This document shows positions 19,657-28,383 of a stretch of 64,000 nucleotides of DNA, piece by piece. A model generated the notes under the pieces. That model saw only the letters and a program-made list of their open reading frames with translations, did not search any database and was not told the DNA's origin. Every line of letters begins with the position of its first letter. The first letter of the stretch is position 1. The position numbers were made by a program, and so were the translations under genes. Location of the stretch: the NCBI RefSeq assembly GCF_026041215.1, contig NZ_JAPEIQ010000006.1, positions 140,146 through 204,145 of the forward strand, read 5' to 3'. Source of the stretch: Hoyosella sp. YIM 151337 (GTDB lineage: Bacteria > Actinomycetota > Actinomycetes > Mycobacteriales > Mycobacteriaceae).

Positions 19657-21018
19657 ATGCTCAGCCTCGTCGGCCTAGCCGTAATTGCTTGTATAACCAC
19701 CTTGCTGATACTGGGGCGCATATCGCCTGTAGTGGGGCTGACGACAATACCTATCATCGGCGCGCTGCTGGCTGGATTCACCCCCGGCGAGATCAGCGAC
19801 TTCTTCGAAACGGGCTTAGGTTCCGTGATGGATGTCGCCGTGATGCTCGTCTTCGCCATCATCTTCTTCGGAATCATGAACGACGTGGGCCTTTTCAATC
19901 CGCTGATCAACCTGACGGTTCGGCTCACGCGCGGGAATGTCGTCGCGATTTGCGTCGGCACAGTGGTCCTAGCCGCCATTTGCCACCTCGACGGCGCCGG
20001 GGCCTCAACCTTCCTCATCACGATCCCGGCTCTCCTGCCGCTGTACAAGCGACTGGATATGAGCCCGTATCTTTTGCTCCTACTGGTGGCTACCAGCATG
20101 GGCATCATGAATATGCTGCCCTGGGGCGGCCCAGTGGGGCGTTCCGCCGCTGCACTCGGGCTTGATCCGGTGAGTATTTGGCGTGGGCTGATCCCGGTGC
20201 AAGTCATCAGTATGGTGCTGCTTATCGGCATGGCCGTGTTGTTGGGCATCCGCGAGAAGAGGCGCATCAGGATTCGCCAGCGCATGAACACGAAGCAACT
20301 CGCTGCAGCAGGAAGCGGCGGCCGGTCGGGCGGCGGTTCTGCCCCCGGCCCGATGGAGGCCGGCGACTGGGCTGCTGGACCCGCAAACCATGAGCAGAAG
20401 CCGAGGAATCTCTGGGCCAACACGCTGCTCGTGTTCACTGTCATGGGCTTGCTGATCGCGGATATCGTGCCGCCGTCTCTCGCGTTCATCGTCGCACTGA
20501 GCGTGGCCCTGCTCATCAACTACCCCAAAGTCACCGATCAGATGCAGCAGATCCGCGCGCACGGGGGCGCCGCTCTGGGCACAGGCGCAATCATCCTCGC
20601 CGCGGCATGCTTCCTGGGAATCCTGCAAGAGTCCGGCATGCTCGAGTCACTAGCGAGTGATGCCGTTGGACTGCTGCCTGCGGCGACCGTGCCCTACCTG
20701 CATCTGATTGTTGGCATCCTCGGGTTGCCGCTCGAGCTGATGCTAAGCACCGACGCACACTACTTCGCGTTGCTGCCCCTTGTTGAGAGTATCGCCGCGG
20801 AGGCAGGGGTCAGCACTCTTGCAGTCACCTACACCGTGATTGTCGGCAACGTCATAGGGACCTACATCAGCCCGTTCAACGCCTCGCTGTGGCTAGGCCT
20901 TGGCCTGGTAGGGGCTGACATTGGAAAGCACATTCGCTACTCGTTCGTTCCGATGTGGGCGTTTAGTGTCCTCGTGCTAGCTGCCTCGCTGGCACTCGGC
21001 GCGATTCCTTTCCGCTGA
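19657..21018 (+). CDS. CitMHS-family metal-citrate/proton symporter
   Basis: A 453-residue polytopic membrane protein with about 12 hydrophobic segments and a polar, Gly/Pro-rich cytoplasmic loop near residues 205-250. Family features include LTTIPIIGALLAGF, CHLDGAGASTFLITIPALLPLYKRL, NMLPWGGPVGRSAAALG and, near the C-terminus, GTYISPFNASLWLGLGL. The ATG at 19657 follows GGAGGAACA. Divergence from the CitA/CitB-like pair by about 135 bp points to citrate-induced expression. The complexing metal cannot be predicted from the sequence. Confidence 0.92.
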   Translation: MLSLVGLAVIACITTLLILGRISPVVGLTTIPIIGALLAGFTPGEISDFFETGLGSVMDVAVMLVFAIIFFGIMNDVGLFNPLINLTVRLTRGNVVAICVGTVVLAAICHLDGAGASTFLITIPALLPLYKRLDMSPYLLLLLVATSMGIMNMLPWGGPVGRSAAALGLDPVSIWRGLIPVQVISMVLLIGMAVLLGIREKRRIRIRQRMNTKQLAAAGSGGRSGGGSAPGPMEAGDWAAGPANHEQKPRNLWANTLLVFTVMGLLIADIVPPSLAFIVALSVALLINYPKVTDQMQQIRAHGGAALGTGAIILAAACFLGILQESGMLESLASDAVGLLPAATVPYLHLIVGILGLPLELMLSTDAHYFALLPLVESIAAEAGVSTLAVTYTVIVGNVIGTYISPFNASLWLGLGLVGADIGKHIRYSFVPMWAFSVLVLAASLALGAIPFR

Positions 21019-21148
21019 CCCCTTGACATCCACCGGGGAGATGTACATCACATTGTGCTGATTTCCGGGGGCTGACCTGCGTTGAACAGGTGAGATTCAC
21101 GCTGTCAATATTCCGCTTCATGAAAGTTTTCGTAACAATGGGAGTGTA

Positions 21149-22201
21149 ATGAGCCACCCCAGTCGACATAGCGCCCATCGCCACCATCCGCTTTTTCGGC
21201 AGCGGATGCACAAGGCCCTCACGGCCGGGATGATGATGGCTCTCGTAGCGGTACCGACCGCAGCAGCTAATCCGCCCAGCGATCCGGATGCCATTCCTGA
21301 GCACGCAACAGTGGTCGAGCGCTCCGCGCACCCGTTGGGAACCGACTGCGAACCGCTTTATGTCCTAGCAACGCGGGGCTCTAACGAGCCGCCCCAGGAC
21401 AGGGCGGTCATCTATGAGGATCCCGTCTACCCCGCGGACACCGAAACACGCGGCATGGGCCCACTGCTGAACGACTTCTATGACACATTCGTGCGCGAGC
21501 AGCAGAATCGCGGAGCCGCCGAGCCGGCCGGCTTCGGAGTGGTCTACCCAGCGGTTCGGGTGGGCGACGGGTGGTTCCGCTACCCTGCCAACTACCGTGA
21601 ATCGATCGAGGAAGGCGCACAGCGGCTTCGGGAAACACTGCAGGAAATCAACGCACTGTGTGCGGGCAAGCACACCGATGTCGTGGTCACGGGGATCTCC
21701 CAGGGAGCCGACGTCATCAACCGGGCACTGAGCGACGAGGTGGCAGCAGGAGCCGATGATTTCCGTAATGTGTCAGCGGTCGCCCTTTTCGGTGACCCCA
21801 GCCGATCTAGTTCGCAACCTTCCGTGAAGGTCGGCGCCACCCATGGAGATGGCTTTTTCCGTATGTTCCCGATTGGGGACGGCGCGCAAGACGAGTGGAT
21901 GCGGGAACGCCCCGGCAGCGTGATCTCGTTCTGTATACCCGGCGATAACGTGTGTGACCCGCTCGAGCACCCCCAGGATTCGGACAACGCGGCCGGGATC
22001 GTCGGCGTTTCCCCCTTCGCGAGGCACGAAAGCTACCACACCGAGAACATCACTTTGGAGTGCCTGACCAGCAGCGTCAGCGCAGGTACGTGGCTTTCGG
22101 CGAAGGAATGTGCGGTCAAGATGGTCGCCGATAAGATCGGCCACGGCGATCAGGGCAGCACGCTGCCGGAAACGATGCTGGCACGCAGCGCCGACAGCTG
22201 A
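21149..22201 (+). CDS. Secreted cutinase-family serine esterase (first of a tandem pair)
   Basis: 350 residues with a signal peptide: a basic/His-rich N-terminus, hydrophobic MMMALVAVPTAAA, and probable cleavage after about residue 40. The alpha/beta-hydrolase nucleophile is Ser184 in VVTGISQGADVI. The catalytic Asp lies in CIPGDNVCDP and the His in ARHESYH. The paired Cys residues expected for cutinases are present. It probably hydrolyses esters of lipids or polyesters outside the cell. RBS GGGAG before ATG 21149. The next gene is a paralogue in the same orientation. Confidence 0.92.
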   Translation: MSHPSRHSAHRHHPLFRQRMHKALTAGMMMALVAVPTAAANPPSDPDAIPEHATVVERSAHPLGTDCEPLYVLATRGSNEPPQDRAVIYEDPVYPADTETRGMGPLLNDFYDTFVREQQNRGAAEPAGFGVVYPAVRVGDGWFRYPANYRESIEEGAQRLRETLQEINALCAGKHTDVVVTGISQGADVINRALSDEVAAGADDFRNVSAVALFGDPSRSSSQPSVKVGATHGDGFFRMFPIGDGAQDEWMRERPGSVISFCIPGDNVCDPLEHPQDSDNAAGIVGVSPFARHESYHTENITLECLTSSVSAGTWLSAKECAVKMVADKIGHGDQGSTLPETMLARSADS

Positions 22202-22244
22202 ACGCTGCCGGGCGAAGACGCGGTGCTCACCGTAGAGTTGACGC

Positions 22245-23162
22245 GTGATCTTCGCTGCAGCGGTGCGCCGGTCTTTTGCCATTCTCGCGGGCTCCATGCT
22301 TGCGACTGGGCTGACCGCACCTGCCGCCTACGCTAGCGAAACCGCTTCTGCCTTCGGCTCACAGTGCGAGGCGGGGTTTGTGCTGGCGCTGCGCGGCTCA
22401 AATGAACCACCCCAGGATGGCGCATCCTACGATCCGCCCGTGTATCCGGCGGCCACCGCGACCGCGGGTATGGGACCGTTGCTCAGTGCCTTTTACGCCG
22501 CTGTCGTGAAGCGGGCGGCGGAGCGGTCGATCATGGTGCCGACAGGATATGGCGTGGTCTACCCAGCCGTCCGCGTGGGCAACGGCGGAGCCTCGTACTT
22601 CGCGAACTACACAACGTCGATCGGCGCGGGTGCCGAGAACCTTCGGCTGGCGCTGCAGCAAATCAACGCGGCGTGCGCGGGCACCGGCACCACTATCGTG
22701 CTGGCCGGAAATTCGCAGGGCGCCGATGTCATCAATCTGGCCCTCGGCACGGAGGCGCGCACCCCAACCGGGGACTTCCAGAACGTCGCGTCGATCGTTC
22801 TCTTCGGTGACCCGAGCCGCGCAGACCGGCAGACTCTCACCGCAGTGGGCGCGCAGCACGGCGTCGGCATATTCCGCATACTCGGACTCCTCGACGGCAG
22901 CCAGGATGCGTGGATGCGCGAGCACCCTACGCTGACGATGTCGTTTTGCATCCCTGGTGACAATGTGTGTGACCCGGTCGAGCACCCCGATGATGCAGCT
23001 AACGCTCGCGGGACGGCTGGGATCACACCGCTTGATCGGCATCTCAGCTACGCGAATCCCGCAGTGCAGTTGCGGTGTGAGGTGCCAGGCGAGCAGGGCG
23101 ATGTATGGATGAGCGCGAAGGACTGCGCCGCGCACCTCGTGGCAGACCGGCTCGCGGAGTGA
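22245..23162 (+). CDS. Secreted cutinase-family serine esterase (second of a tandem pair)
   Basis: 305 residues, clearly related along its length to the preceding gene: both share VLALRGSNEPPQD-like and CIPGDNVCDP stretches. A short signal peptide (AVRRSFAILAGSMLATGLTAPAAYA, given here as a landmark for residues 6-30) is followed by the hydrolase domain. The nucleophile is in AGNSQGADVIN, Asp in CIPGDNVCDPVEHP and His in DRHLSYANP. The start is GTG 22245, without a strong ribosome site; expression may depend on the upstream gene 43 bases away. Its pentapeptide GNSQG differs from GISQG of the neighbour, so the two may differ in substrate. Confidence 0.9.
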   Translation: MIFAAAVRRSFAILAGSMLATGLTAPAAYASETASAFGSQCEAGFVLALRGSNEPPQDGASYDPPVYPAATATAGMGPLLSAFYAAVVKRAAERSIMVPTGYGVVYPAVRVGNGGASYFANYTTSIGAGAENLRLALQQINAACAGTGTTIVLAGNSQGADVINLALGTEARTPTGDFQNVASIVLFGDPSRADRQTLTAVGAQHGVGIFRILGLLDGSQDAWMREHPTLTMSFCIPGDNVCDPVEHPDDAANARGTAGITPLDRHLSYANPAVQLRCEVPGEQGDVWMSAKDCAAHLVADRLAE

Positions 23163-23180
23163 CCGCGCCGGGCTGGCAGT

Positions 23181-23855
23181 TCACCTCGGTACTGATGCTT
23201 GCTGCGTACGCAGCCGACGCACGGCGTCGTCCATGTGGGCGGCGAGCAGCGTGAACGCTCGCTCCTCGGAGCCCTCCTCAATCGCATCCCGCAGCACCTC
23301 ATGCTCGGTGACCTGCTCATGAATATCGGGATACGTCGACTGCAGGGCACCGAGGCACATGCGAGTCTCGATCAACAGCGTGCGAGCGGCGCGGACCAGC
23401 CTGGCACTACCTGAACTCTGCACCAGAGTTTCGTGGAATTGCTGGTCTGCGTCGGACACTGCGCTGATGTCGTTTCGGTCGGCGGCGTCACGCATCATGA
23501 TTACGACCGGTGTCAGCGCCGCGGCTGTTTCTTGCCGACGACCATCGAGCACTCGTTCAAGGGCACCGCGCTCGATGGCGGCGCGCGCGTGGTACACGTC
23601 TTCGATGTCGTCCAGCGTCAGGTCGATGACGAAGATTCCACGGTGCCGCACGCTGTGCAGCAGGCCTTCAGAAACGAGCCGCTGCATGGCCTCGCGGATG
23701 GGCCCCCGCGAAACCTGAAACTTCGCAGCGAGATCAGCTTCACCGAGTTGGCTCCCTGGAACCAGGCTGCCCCGCATGATCCCCATCCGCAGCTGGTCGG
23801 CGATGAGTTCCGCGGTCGACTGCCGGGCAACGGGTTCGAGGTCGAAGATCGTCAT
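23181..23855 (-). CDS. GntR-family (FadR/FCD subfamily) transcriptional regulator
   Basis: 224 residues. The N-terminal winged helix has ELIADQLRMGIMRGSLVPGSQLGEADLAAKFQVSRGPIREAMQRLVSEGLL (residues about 16-66, quoted as landmark pieces: LIADQLRMGI, VSRGPIREAMQRL). The C-terminal FCD domain has the Asp/His pattern D..FH near DADQQFHETLV and a later EHEVLRDAIEEG. It is the third gene of a leftward operon with two maleate-isomerase-like genes, 12 bp after the second. FCD regulators typically bind short inverted repeats such as the one at 25384-25395 in front of this operon, so autoregulation and control of the divergent operon are likely (inference). Confidence 0.92.
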   Translation of the reverse strand: MTIFDLEPVARQSTAELIADQLRMGIMRGSLVPGSQLGEADLAAKFQVSRGPIREAMQRLVSEGLLHSVRHRGIFVIDLTLDDIEDVYHARAAIERGALERVLDGRRQETAAALTPVVIMMRDAADRNDISAVSDADQQFHETLVQSSGSARLVRAARTLLIETRMCLGALQSTYPDIHEQVTEHEVLRDAIEEGSEERAFTLLAAHMDDAVRRLRTQQASVPR

Positions 23856-23867
23856 CGTGGTGGTCTT

Positions 23868-24587
23868 TCATGTGAAGAGTGCACCGAGTGCCTCTTGTTT
23901 GTCGGTGAAACCGGCTAGTCGCAGCCCTTCCCAAATGGTGACCTGGTTGGCGGTCAGCACTGGTTTCCCCAGCTCCGCTTCGAGTTGGGACAGCACACCG
24001 ATCGTGTGCATCGCGGTATCGGGGATCAAAACAGCTTCCGCGTCGGGGTGGTCATGAGCGCGCGCGAAATCGAGTACCTGGTCTGGGGTGAGCGTCCCGA
24101 CTTCCGCTGCTGTGTCAATCCCTTTGCTTGCCATAGACACGACTTCGATGCCGCCAGCCGCGAGGAACCGGACGAAGAGGTCGGCCACCTCCGCCGGGTA
24201 GCTCGCCGCTACCGCTACCTTCTTTATCCCGAGAGCGTGGGCCGCGTTGACGAAAGCGAAGCTCGTGCTGGACGCCGGCACGCCCGCGACATCGGCCAGG
24301 TCCGCGATCTGACCGGATGCACCATCGGGACCATAGACAAAGCTGCCGGAGGTGCACGCCCACACGACCGCTTCAGGTTTCTTGTCAGTCAGCAGCGAGG
24401 CTCCGCGTGCCAGCTTCTCGGGGCTGCCGAGATCGAGCAGTTCGGGTATCGCGTGGAGGTCAGTTCCGTAGATATGCACCACCTCGAGGCTGACCGTCGC
24501 GCCCGCGTCGTTCAGAAGCTTTTCGGCGCGCGGATAATCGTCTTCGGCGGCGTGGTCGGGGTAGATGAAGCCGATTGCTGTGCTCAT
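23868..24587 (-). CDS. Maleate isomerase / Asp-Glu racemase superfamily protein lacking the second Cys
   Basis: 239 residues, superfamily of maleate cis-trans isomerases and arylmalonate decarboxylases. The first catalytic Cys is present (Cys78 in VWACTSGSFVYG). At the position of the second Cys the protein has Asp190 (VLIPDTAMHT), where its upstream paralogue has Cys202. The C-terminal GKPVLTANQVTIWEG matches the paralogue's GKPILTANQLTMW. With one Cys missing it cannot use the usual two-Cys mechanism, so it may do different chemistry or work with its neighbour. Its ATG directly follows the stop of the upstream gene, with AGGGAGAG as ribosome site inside that gene. Confidence 0.85.
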   Translation of the reverse strand: MSTAIGFIYPDHAAEDDYPRAEKLLNDAGATVSLEVVHIYGTDLHAIPELLDLGSPEKLARGASLLTDKKPEAVVWACTSGSFVYGPDGASGQIADLADVAGVPASSTSFAFVNAAHALGIKKVAVAASYPAEVADLFVRFLAAGGIEVVSMASKGIDTAAEVGTLTPDQVLDFARAHDHPDAEAVLIPDTAMHTIGVLSQLEAELGKPVLTANQVTIWEGLRLAGFTDKQEALGALFT

Positions 24588-25355
24588 TCACTCTCCCTGA
24601 AAGACGTCGCGGAGCCATTTTCCTGGCCCCATCATGGGTAATTTCATGCGGCCCAGACACGCCCACATGGTCAGCTGGTTGGCTGTGAGGATCGGTTTGC
24701 CGAGGGTGCGTTCCATCGGCTCGATCAGGTCGTACGTGGGCAGATTCGTGCAACTCACGAAGATCGCTTCGGCTTGCGGATCGTCGGCCTTGATAATGCG
24801 CTCTGCGATTGTGCGGTAGTTCACTCGCCACATGCCGCCGCCGAGTCCCAGATGGTCGGACTGCACAACGTCGACCCCGAGTTCACCGAGGAATTCGTTC
24901 AGCTTCTGGGTCAGCACGGCATCGTACGGCGTGATGACGGAGACCCGGCTCAAATCCAGATGCCGCACCGCCTCGACGAGGGCCCCACTCGTTGTGAGCG
25001 CGTCGGGGGCGCCAGCTTCCAGCATCGCGTCGACGAGTCCGCGCTCATGCGCGAGGCCGTTGATGAAGCTGCCTGACGTACAGAGATACGCCACAACTTC
25101 TGGTTCGACGTGCAGCACATCGCGAGTCGCCATCATGACCCGGCTGCGGTCAGAAACCAGCACCGCCATTTCGGCGCTGACCTCGACAGGCTCGTAGGGA
25201 GTGCGCGCGAGGTGCAGGCTCACCTCCATGGGCAGCCATCGCCACAGTTCCCGTTCGAGTGCAAGATCGAACGGGGCGATGATCCCAATGCCGCGCTGCG
25301 CGATGGGGCCATCGAATTCCGGGATATTGAGGTCCACGGCCGCCCTCACCTTCAC
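24588..25355 (-). CDS. Maleate cis-trans isomerase-like (Asp/Glu racemase superfamily), both catalytic Cys present
   Basis: 255 residues. Both Cys of the maleate isomerase active site are visible: Cys92 in YLCTSGSFING and Cys202 in VSCTNLPTYDL. Family members isomerise maleate to fumarate or act on related dicarboxylates. First gene of the leftward operon with the one-Cys paralogue and the GntR regulator. The start is GTG 25355; another GTG two codons on is possible. Neighbours (D-2-hydroxyacid dehydrogenase, amidase) suggest a catabolic pathway for an amide or imide of a dicarboxylic acid, but the substrate is unknown. Confidence 0.88.
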   Translation of the reverse strand: MKVRAAVDLNIPEFDGPIAQRGIGIIAPFDLALERELWRWLPMEVSLHLARTPYEPVEVSAEMAVLVSDRSRVMMATRDVLHVEPEVVAYLCTSGSFINGLAHERGLVDAMLEAGAPDALTTSGALVEAVRHLDLSRVSVITPYDAVLTQKLNEFLGELGVDVVQSDHLGLGGGMWRVNYRTIAERIIKADDPQAEAIFVSCTNLPTYDLIEPMERTLGKPILTANQLTMWACLGRMKLPMMGPGKWLRDVFQGE

Positions 25356-25383
25356 TCGGTGGCTACGCCAAGCGATAAATCAG

Positions 25384-25395
25384 ATTGTTGACAAT
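25384..25395. promoter_or_regulatory. GntR-type operator, inverted repeat ATTGTTGACAAT
   Basis: ATTGT-TG-ACAAT, extended to GATTGT/ACAATC at 25383-25396. It lies between the divergent isomerase and dehydrogenase operons and overlaps the -35 of the rightward promoter, so binding should repress. The same 12 bases occur in reverse orientation at 36754-36765 between gabT and gabD. The form fits FCD-GntR operators, and a GntR gene is in the left operon. Confidence 0.7.
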
Positions 25396-25416
25396 CATAC
25401 GAGCGGCTCCTACGGT
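25388..25416 (+). promoter_or_regulatory. Promoter of the dehydrogenase-amidase operon, leaderless
   Basis: -35 TTGACA at 25388-25393, 17-bp spacer, -10 TACGGT at 25411-25416, then six bases to the GTG at 25423. The transcript would begin at or next to the start codon, which explains the lack of a ribosome-binding site. Confidence 0.6.
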
Positions 25417-25422
25417 GTCAAC

Positions 25423-26394
25423 GTGACCGAGAACCCAGTTGTTACGGTCCTCCACGCGGACGCGAAACCGGATGAGGGCCTCCTCGCCCCTGTCACCGAG
25501 CATGCCACCGTACGCTTCGCTGGTGCGGAAGACTTGCCCGAAGCGCTGCCCGGTTCACATGTTCTTTTCGCGTACGACTTCTTCAGCCACGCGCTGCCCG
25601 ACAACTGGCGCGCAGCCGATAGCCTCCAGTGGATCCACATTGCCTCCGCGGGTGTCGAGCGCTTCATATTCCCCGAGCTTCGGGACAGCGGAGTCATCGT
25701 CACCAACTCACGCGGGATATTCGACGACACCATCGCTGAATACGTACTCGGGCAGATCATTTCGTTCGCCAAAGACTTCCCTGGGTCATGGCAACTGCAG
25801 CAGCAACGGGAGTGGAAACACCGCGATTCCCGGCGAGTCGGCGGGAGCCGAGCCCTCATAGTCGGCACCGGCCCCATCGGCCGGGCCATCGCACGACTCC
25901 TCAAAGCAGCGGGCGTGGAGGTGACGGCCTCTGGGCGGCGAGCGCGTGCGAACGACCCCGATTTCGGCACCGTCACCGCGCAGGAAAACCTGGAAGACGC
26001 ACTGTCGCACGCCGATTATGTGATCGCGATCGCACCGAGCACGCCACAGACCTACCACATGTTCGACGCCACCACCTTCCGCGCTATGAAGGACACCGCG
26101 TGTTTCATCAACGTCGCGCGCGGCGACCTCGTCGTCACCGACGATCTCATCGCGGCACTGCGTGCGGGTACGATCGCCGGAGCCGCGCTCGACGTGACTG
26201 ACCCCGAGCCGCCGCCGGACGACCATCCCTTGTGGGAGGCACCCAACACAGTCATTACTCCGCACCACGCCGGTGACGTCGTGGGCTGGCGCGACGATCT
26301 GACGCGCCTGTTCGCCGACAACTACCGGCGCTGGGCTGCGGGCGATACGTTGCTCAACGTCGTCGACAAAGAGCGCGGCTACGTCCCGGGATAA
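25423..26394 (+). CDS. D-isomer-specific 2-hydroxyacid dehydrogenase
   Basis: 323 residues, NAD(P)-dependent oxidoreductase acting on a D-2-hydroxy acid or its 2-keto acid. The nucleotide-binding loop is IVGTGPIGRAIA near residue 145. The catalytic residues are in order: Arg in FINVARGDLVV, Glu in DVTDPEPPPDDHP, His in VITPHHAGDV. The start is GTG 25423 (VTENPVVTVLHADAK); upstream open frame lies opposite the isomerase gene and is not coding. It heads an operon with the amidase (10-bp gap) and a nitrobindin-like gene. Substrate unknown. Confidence 0.9.
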   Translation: MTENPVVTVLHADAKPDEGLLAPVTEHATVRFAGAEDLPEALPGSHVLFAYDFFSHALPDNWRAADSLQWIHIASAGVERFIFPELRDSGVIVTNSRGIFDDTIAEYVLGQIISFAKDFPGSWQLQQQREWKHRDSRRVGGSRALIVGTGPIGRAIARLLKAAGVEVTASGRRARANDPDFGTVTAQENLEDALSHADYVIAIAPSTPQTYHMFDATTFRAMKDTACFINVARGDLVVTDDLIAALRAGTIAGAALDVTDPEPPPDDHPLWEAPNTVITPHHAGDVVGWRDDLTRLFADNYRRWAAGDTLLNVVDKERGYVPG

Positions 26395-26404
26395 AGGAGC
26401 ACAG

Positions 26405-27784
26405 ATGAATCCCACCGAGATCACATCCCTGACCGCGGTCGATCTCGTTACCGCCTACACCTCCGGTGCGCTCTCCCCGGTTGAAGCAACAAAGGCGGTG
26501 CTAGACGCGATCGATAGCCGGGACCCAGACATCAACGCCTTCTGCCTCGTCGACGCAGAGCGCGCGTTAGCGCAGGCCCGGCTTTCGGAAAAGCGCTACC
26601 AGAACGGGCACGTGAAAGGCCTGCTCGATGGTGTTCCCATGTCGATCAAGGACATCTTTCTGACAAAGGGGTGGCCGACCCTGCGTGGTTCGCAGTGCGT
26701 TGACCCTCGGCAGGAGTGGACGGTTGACAGTCCGGTGAGTGCCCGGCTGCGCGAAGACGGCATGATCTTCATCGGCAAGACAACCACGCCCGAAATCGCC
26801 TGGAAGGCGACCACAGACAGTCCACTGACCGGGATCACGCGTAATCCTGTCGACCCGTCGAAAACAGCCGGTGGGTCCTCAGGTGGCAGCGCGGCGGCGG
26901 TCGCCGCTGGGCTCGGTCCATGCTCAGTGGGCACGGATGGCGGTGGCAGCATCCGCATACCCGCATCCTTCTGCGGAATAGTCGGTTTCAAACCGACCCA
27001 CGGGCGTGTGCCCATGTTCCCGGCCAGCCCATTCGGCCCGCTCGCCCACGGCGGCCCCATGGCCCGCACCGTCGAGGACACCGCGCTGCTCCTTGACATC
27101 CTCTCTCTGCCCGATTACCGCGACCCGACGTCGCTCGGACCGGTCTTCACCACTTACCGCGGCCAGATGAACCGCGATGTGCGGGGGCTCGGTGTCGCCT
27201 ACTCCAGGGACCTCGGGTACGTCCACGTCGACCCGGAGGTCGCGGAGATCGTGGAACGTGCGGTACGCAAGATTGACGAGGCCGGCGTGCCCGTCACCGA
27301 GGCCGACCCCGGCTTCAGCGATCCGATCGACGCGTTCGAACTGTTGTGGGCCGCAGGCGCTGCCACGCTTCTCGCCGGCTTCCCGGAAGGCTCCAAAGAA
27401 AAGGTCGATCCCGGCTTGCGTCAGGTGTGGGACAAGGGCGAGTCTCACAGCGCAGTCGAGTACCTGGAAGCCCGCGCGATCGCCGCTCAACTCGGCATCA
27501 CGATGGGTAAATTCCACAGTGTTCACAATCTGTTGTTTACGCCGACGATGCCGATAACCGCGTTCGAAGCGGGACACGACGTGCCCCCGGAAAGTGGGCT
27601 GCGCAGCTGGGCGCAATGGACACCGTTCAGCTACCCGTTCAACATGACGCAGCAGCCAGCGATCAGCATCCCCGTTGGGCAGACGAAGGCTGGACTTCCC
27701 GTGGGTCTGCAGATTGTGGGACCGCGCCACTCCGACGACCTCGTCCTCGCTGTTGCCAGGTACGCGGAGCATGTGCTGAGCTGA
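26405..27784 (+). CDS. Amidase-signature family amidohydrolase
   Basis: 459 residues, Ser-cisSer-Lys hydrolase that splits an amide to acid and ammonia or amine. The triad is visible as Lys82 (MSIKDIF), cis-Ser158 (AGGSSGGS) and nucleophile Ser182 (DGGGSIRIP); the 24-residue spacing between the two Ser is that of the family. The GFKPTHGRVP stretch follows. No GatB/GatC partner is nearby, so it is a catabolic amidase and not GatA. The ATG at 26405 has AAAGGAG upstream, 10 bp after the dehydrogenase stop. It probably provides the acid used by the isomerase or dehydrogenase (inference). Confidence 0.93.
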   Translation: MNPTEITSLTAVDLVTAYTSGALSPVEATKAVLDAIDSRDPDINAFCLVDAERALAQARLSEKRYQNGHVKGLLDGVPMSIKDIFLTKGWPTLRGSQCVDPRQEWTVDSPVSARLREDGMIFIGKTTTPEIAWKATTDSPLTGITRNPVDPSKTAGGSSGGSAAAVAAGLGPCSVGTDGGGSIRIPASFCGIVGFKPTHGRVPMFPASPFGPLAHGGPMARTVEDTALLLDILSLPDYRDPTSLGPVFTTYRGQMNRDVRGLGVAYSRDLGYVHVDPEVAEIVERAVRKIDEAGVPVTEADPGFSDPIDAFELLWAAGAATLLAGFPEGSKEKVDPGLRQVWDKGESHSAVEYLEARAIAAQLGITMGKFHSVHNLLFTPTMPITAFEAGHDVPPESGLRSWAQWTPFSYPFNMTQQPAISIPVGQTKAGLPVGLQIVGPRHSDDLVLAVARYAEHVLS

Positions 27785-27822
27785 ACGCGCCGTAATCAGC
27801 ACCGGGAAGGAACAACGACACC

Positions 27823-28383
27823 GTGTCCGATTCGCCCCTAGGGGAACTCGCCGCGTTCGCAGGTCGCTGGGCCGGTTCCGGGGCAGGTCATTACCCCACG
27901 ATCGAGAGCTTTGCGTACCGCGAAGAAATCGAGTTCACCCCCAGCGGCAAACCATTCCTTTCGTATCGTTCGCGCACGTGGAACGGCATCACCGGGCAGC
28001 CGATGCACACCGAATGCGGTTACCTTCGCCGGACGGTGAGTGGGCAGGCTGAACTGCTGGTCAGCCAGCCCATCGGCCTCAACGAGATCTATCGGGCAAC
28101 ATTAAGCCGGGGGGCACTCGACTTCGTGACGCACACGCTGGCGGTCTCGCCGGAAGCGAAACCGGTGAAGCAGATCCGCCGCGCGTTCGTCCTCATCGAG
28201 GACGTACTCACCTACGACATGTGGATGGCGCATGCTGATACGCCGCTCACGCATCACTTGCACGCTGAACTCCAGCGCGTGTCAGAAAGCGGCCTCATCG
28301 AGGTCCATGATCGACCCGTCGATTCCGCTGAGGACCTTTCGCGTCGACGAGATCGCCGGCAGGACGTTCCGCGCGAAAAATAG
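27823..28383 (+). CDS. Nitrobindin-like heme-binding beta-barrel protein (FABP-like domain)
   Basis: 186 residues. The N-terminal motif [16 protein letters not shown] (residues 12-27) is the GxWxGxGxGxYPTI signature of nitrobindins, and His residues near the end of the barrel (HHLH, 144-147) match the heme-ligand region. Known relatives bind ferric heme and react with nitric oxide or peroxynitrite. The start is GTG 27823 after GGAAGGAA. Third gene of the dehydrogenase-amidase operon. From residue 153 on the reading frame lies antisense to the 3' end of the acyl-CoA dehydrogenase gene; this 34-residue charged tail is outside the barrel. Function in the operon is unclear. Confidence 0.82.
   Translation: MSDSPLGELAAFAGRWAGSGAGHYPTIESFAYREEIEFTPSGKPFLSYRSRTWNGITGQPMHTECGYLRRTVSGQAELLVSQPIGLNEIYRATLSRGALDFVTHTLAVSPEAKPVKQIRRAFVLIEDVLTYDMWMAHADTPLTHHLHAELQRVSESGLIEVHDRPVDSAEDLSRRRDRRQDVPREK

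Noticed and set aside
25201-25422. 74-residue extension of the D-2-hydroxyacid dehydrogenase
   Set aside because: It overlaps the divergent isomerase gene and the operator, and reads as low-quality Arg/Ser-rich sequence.
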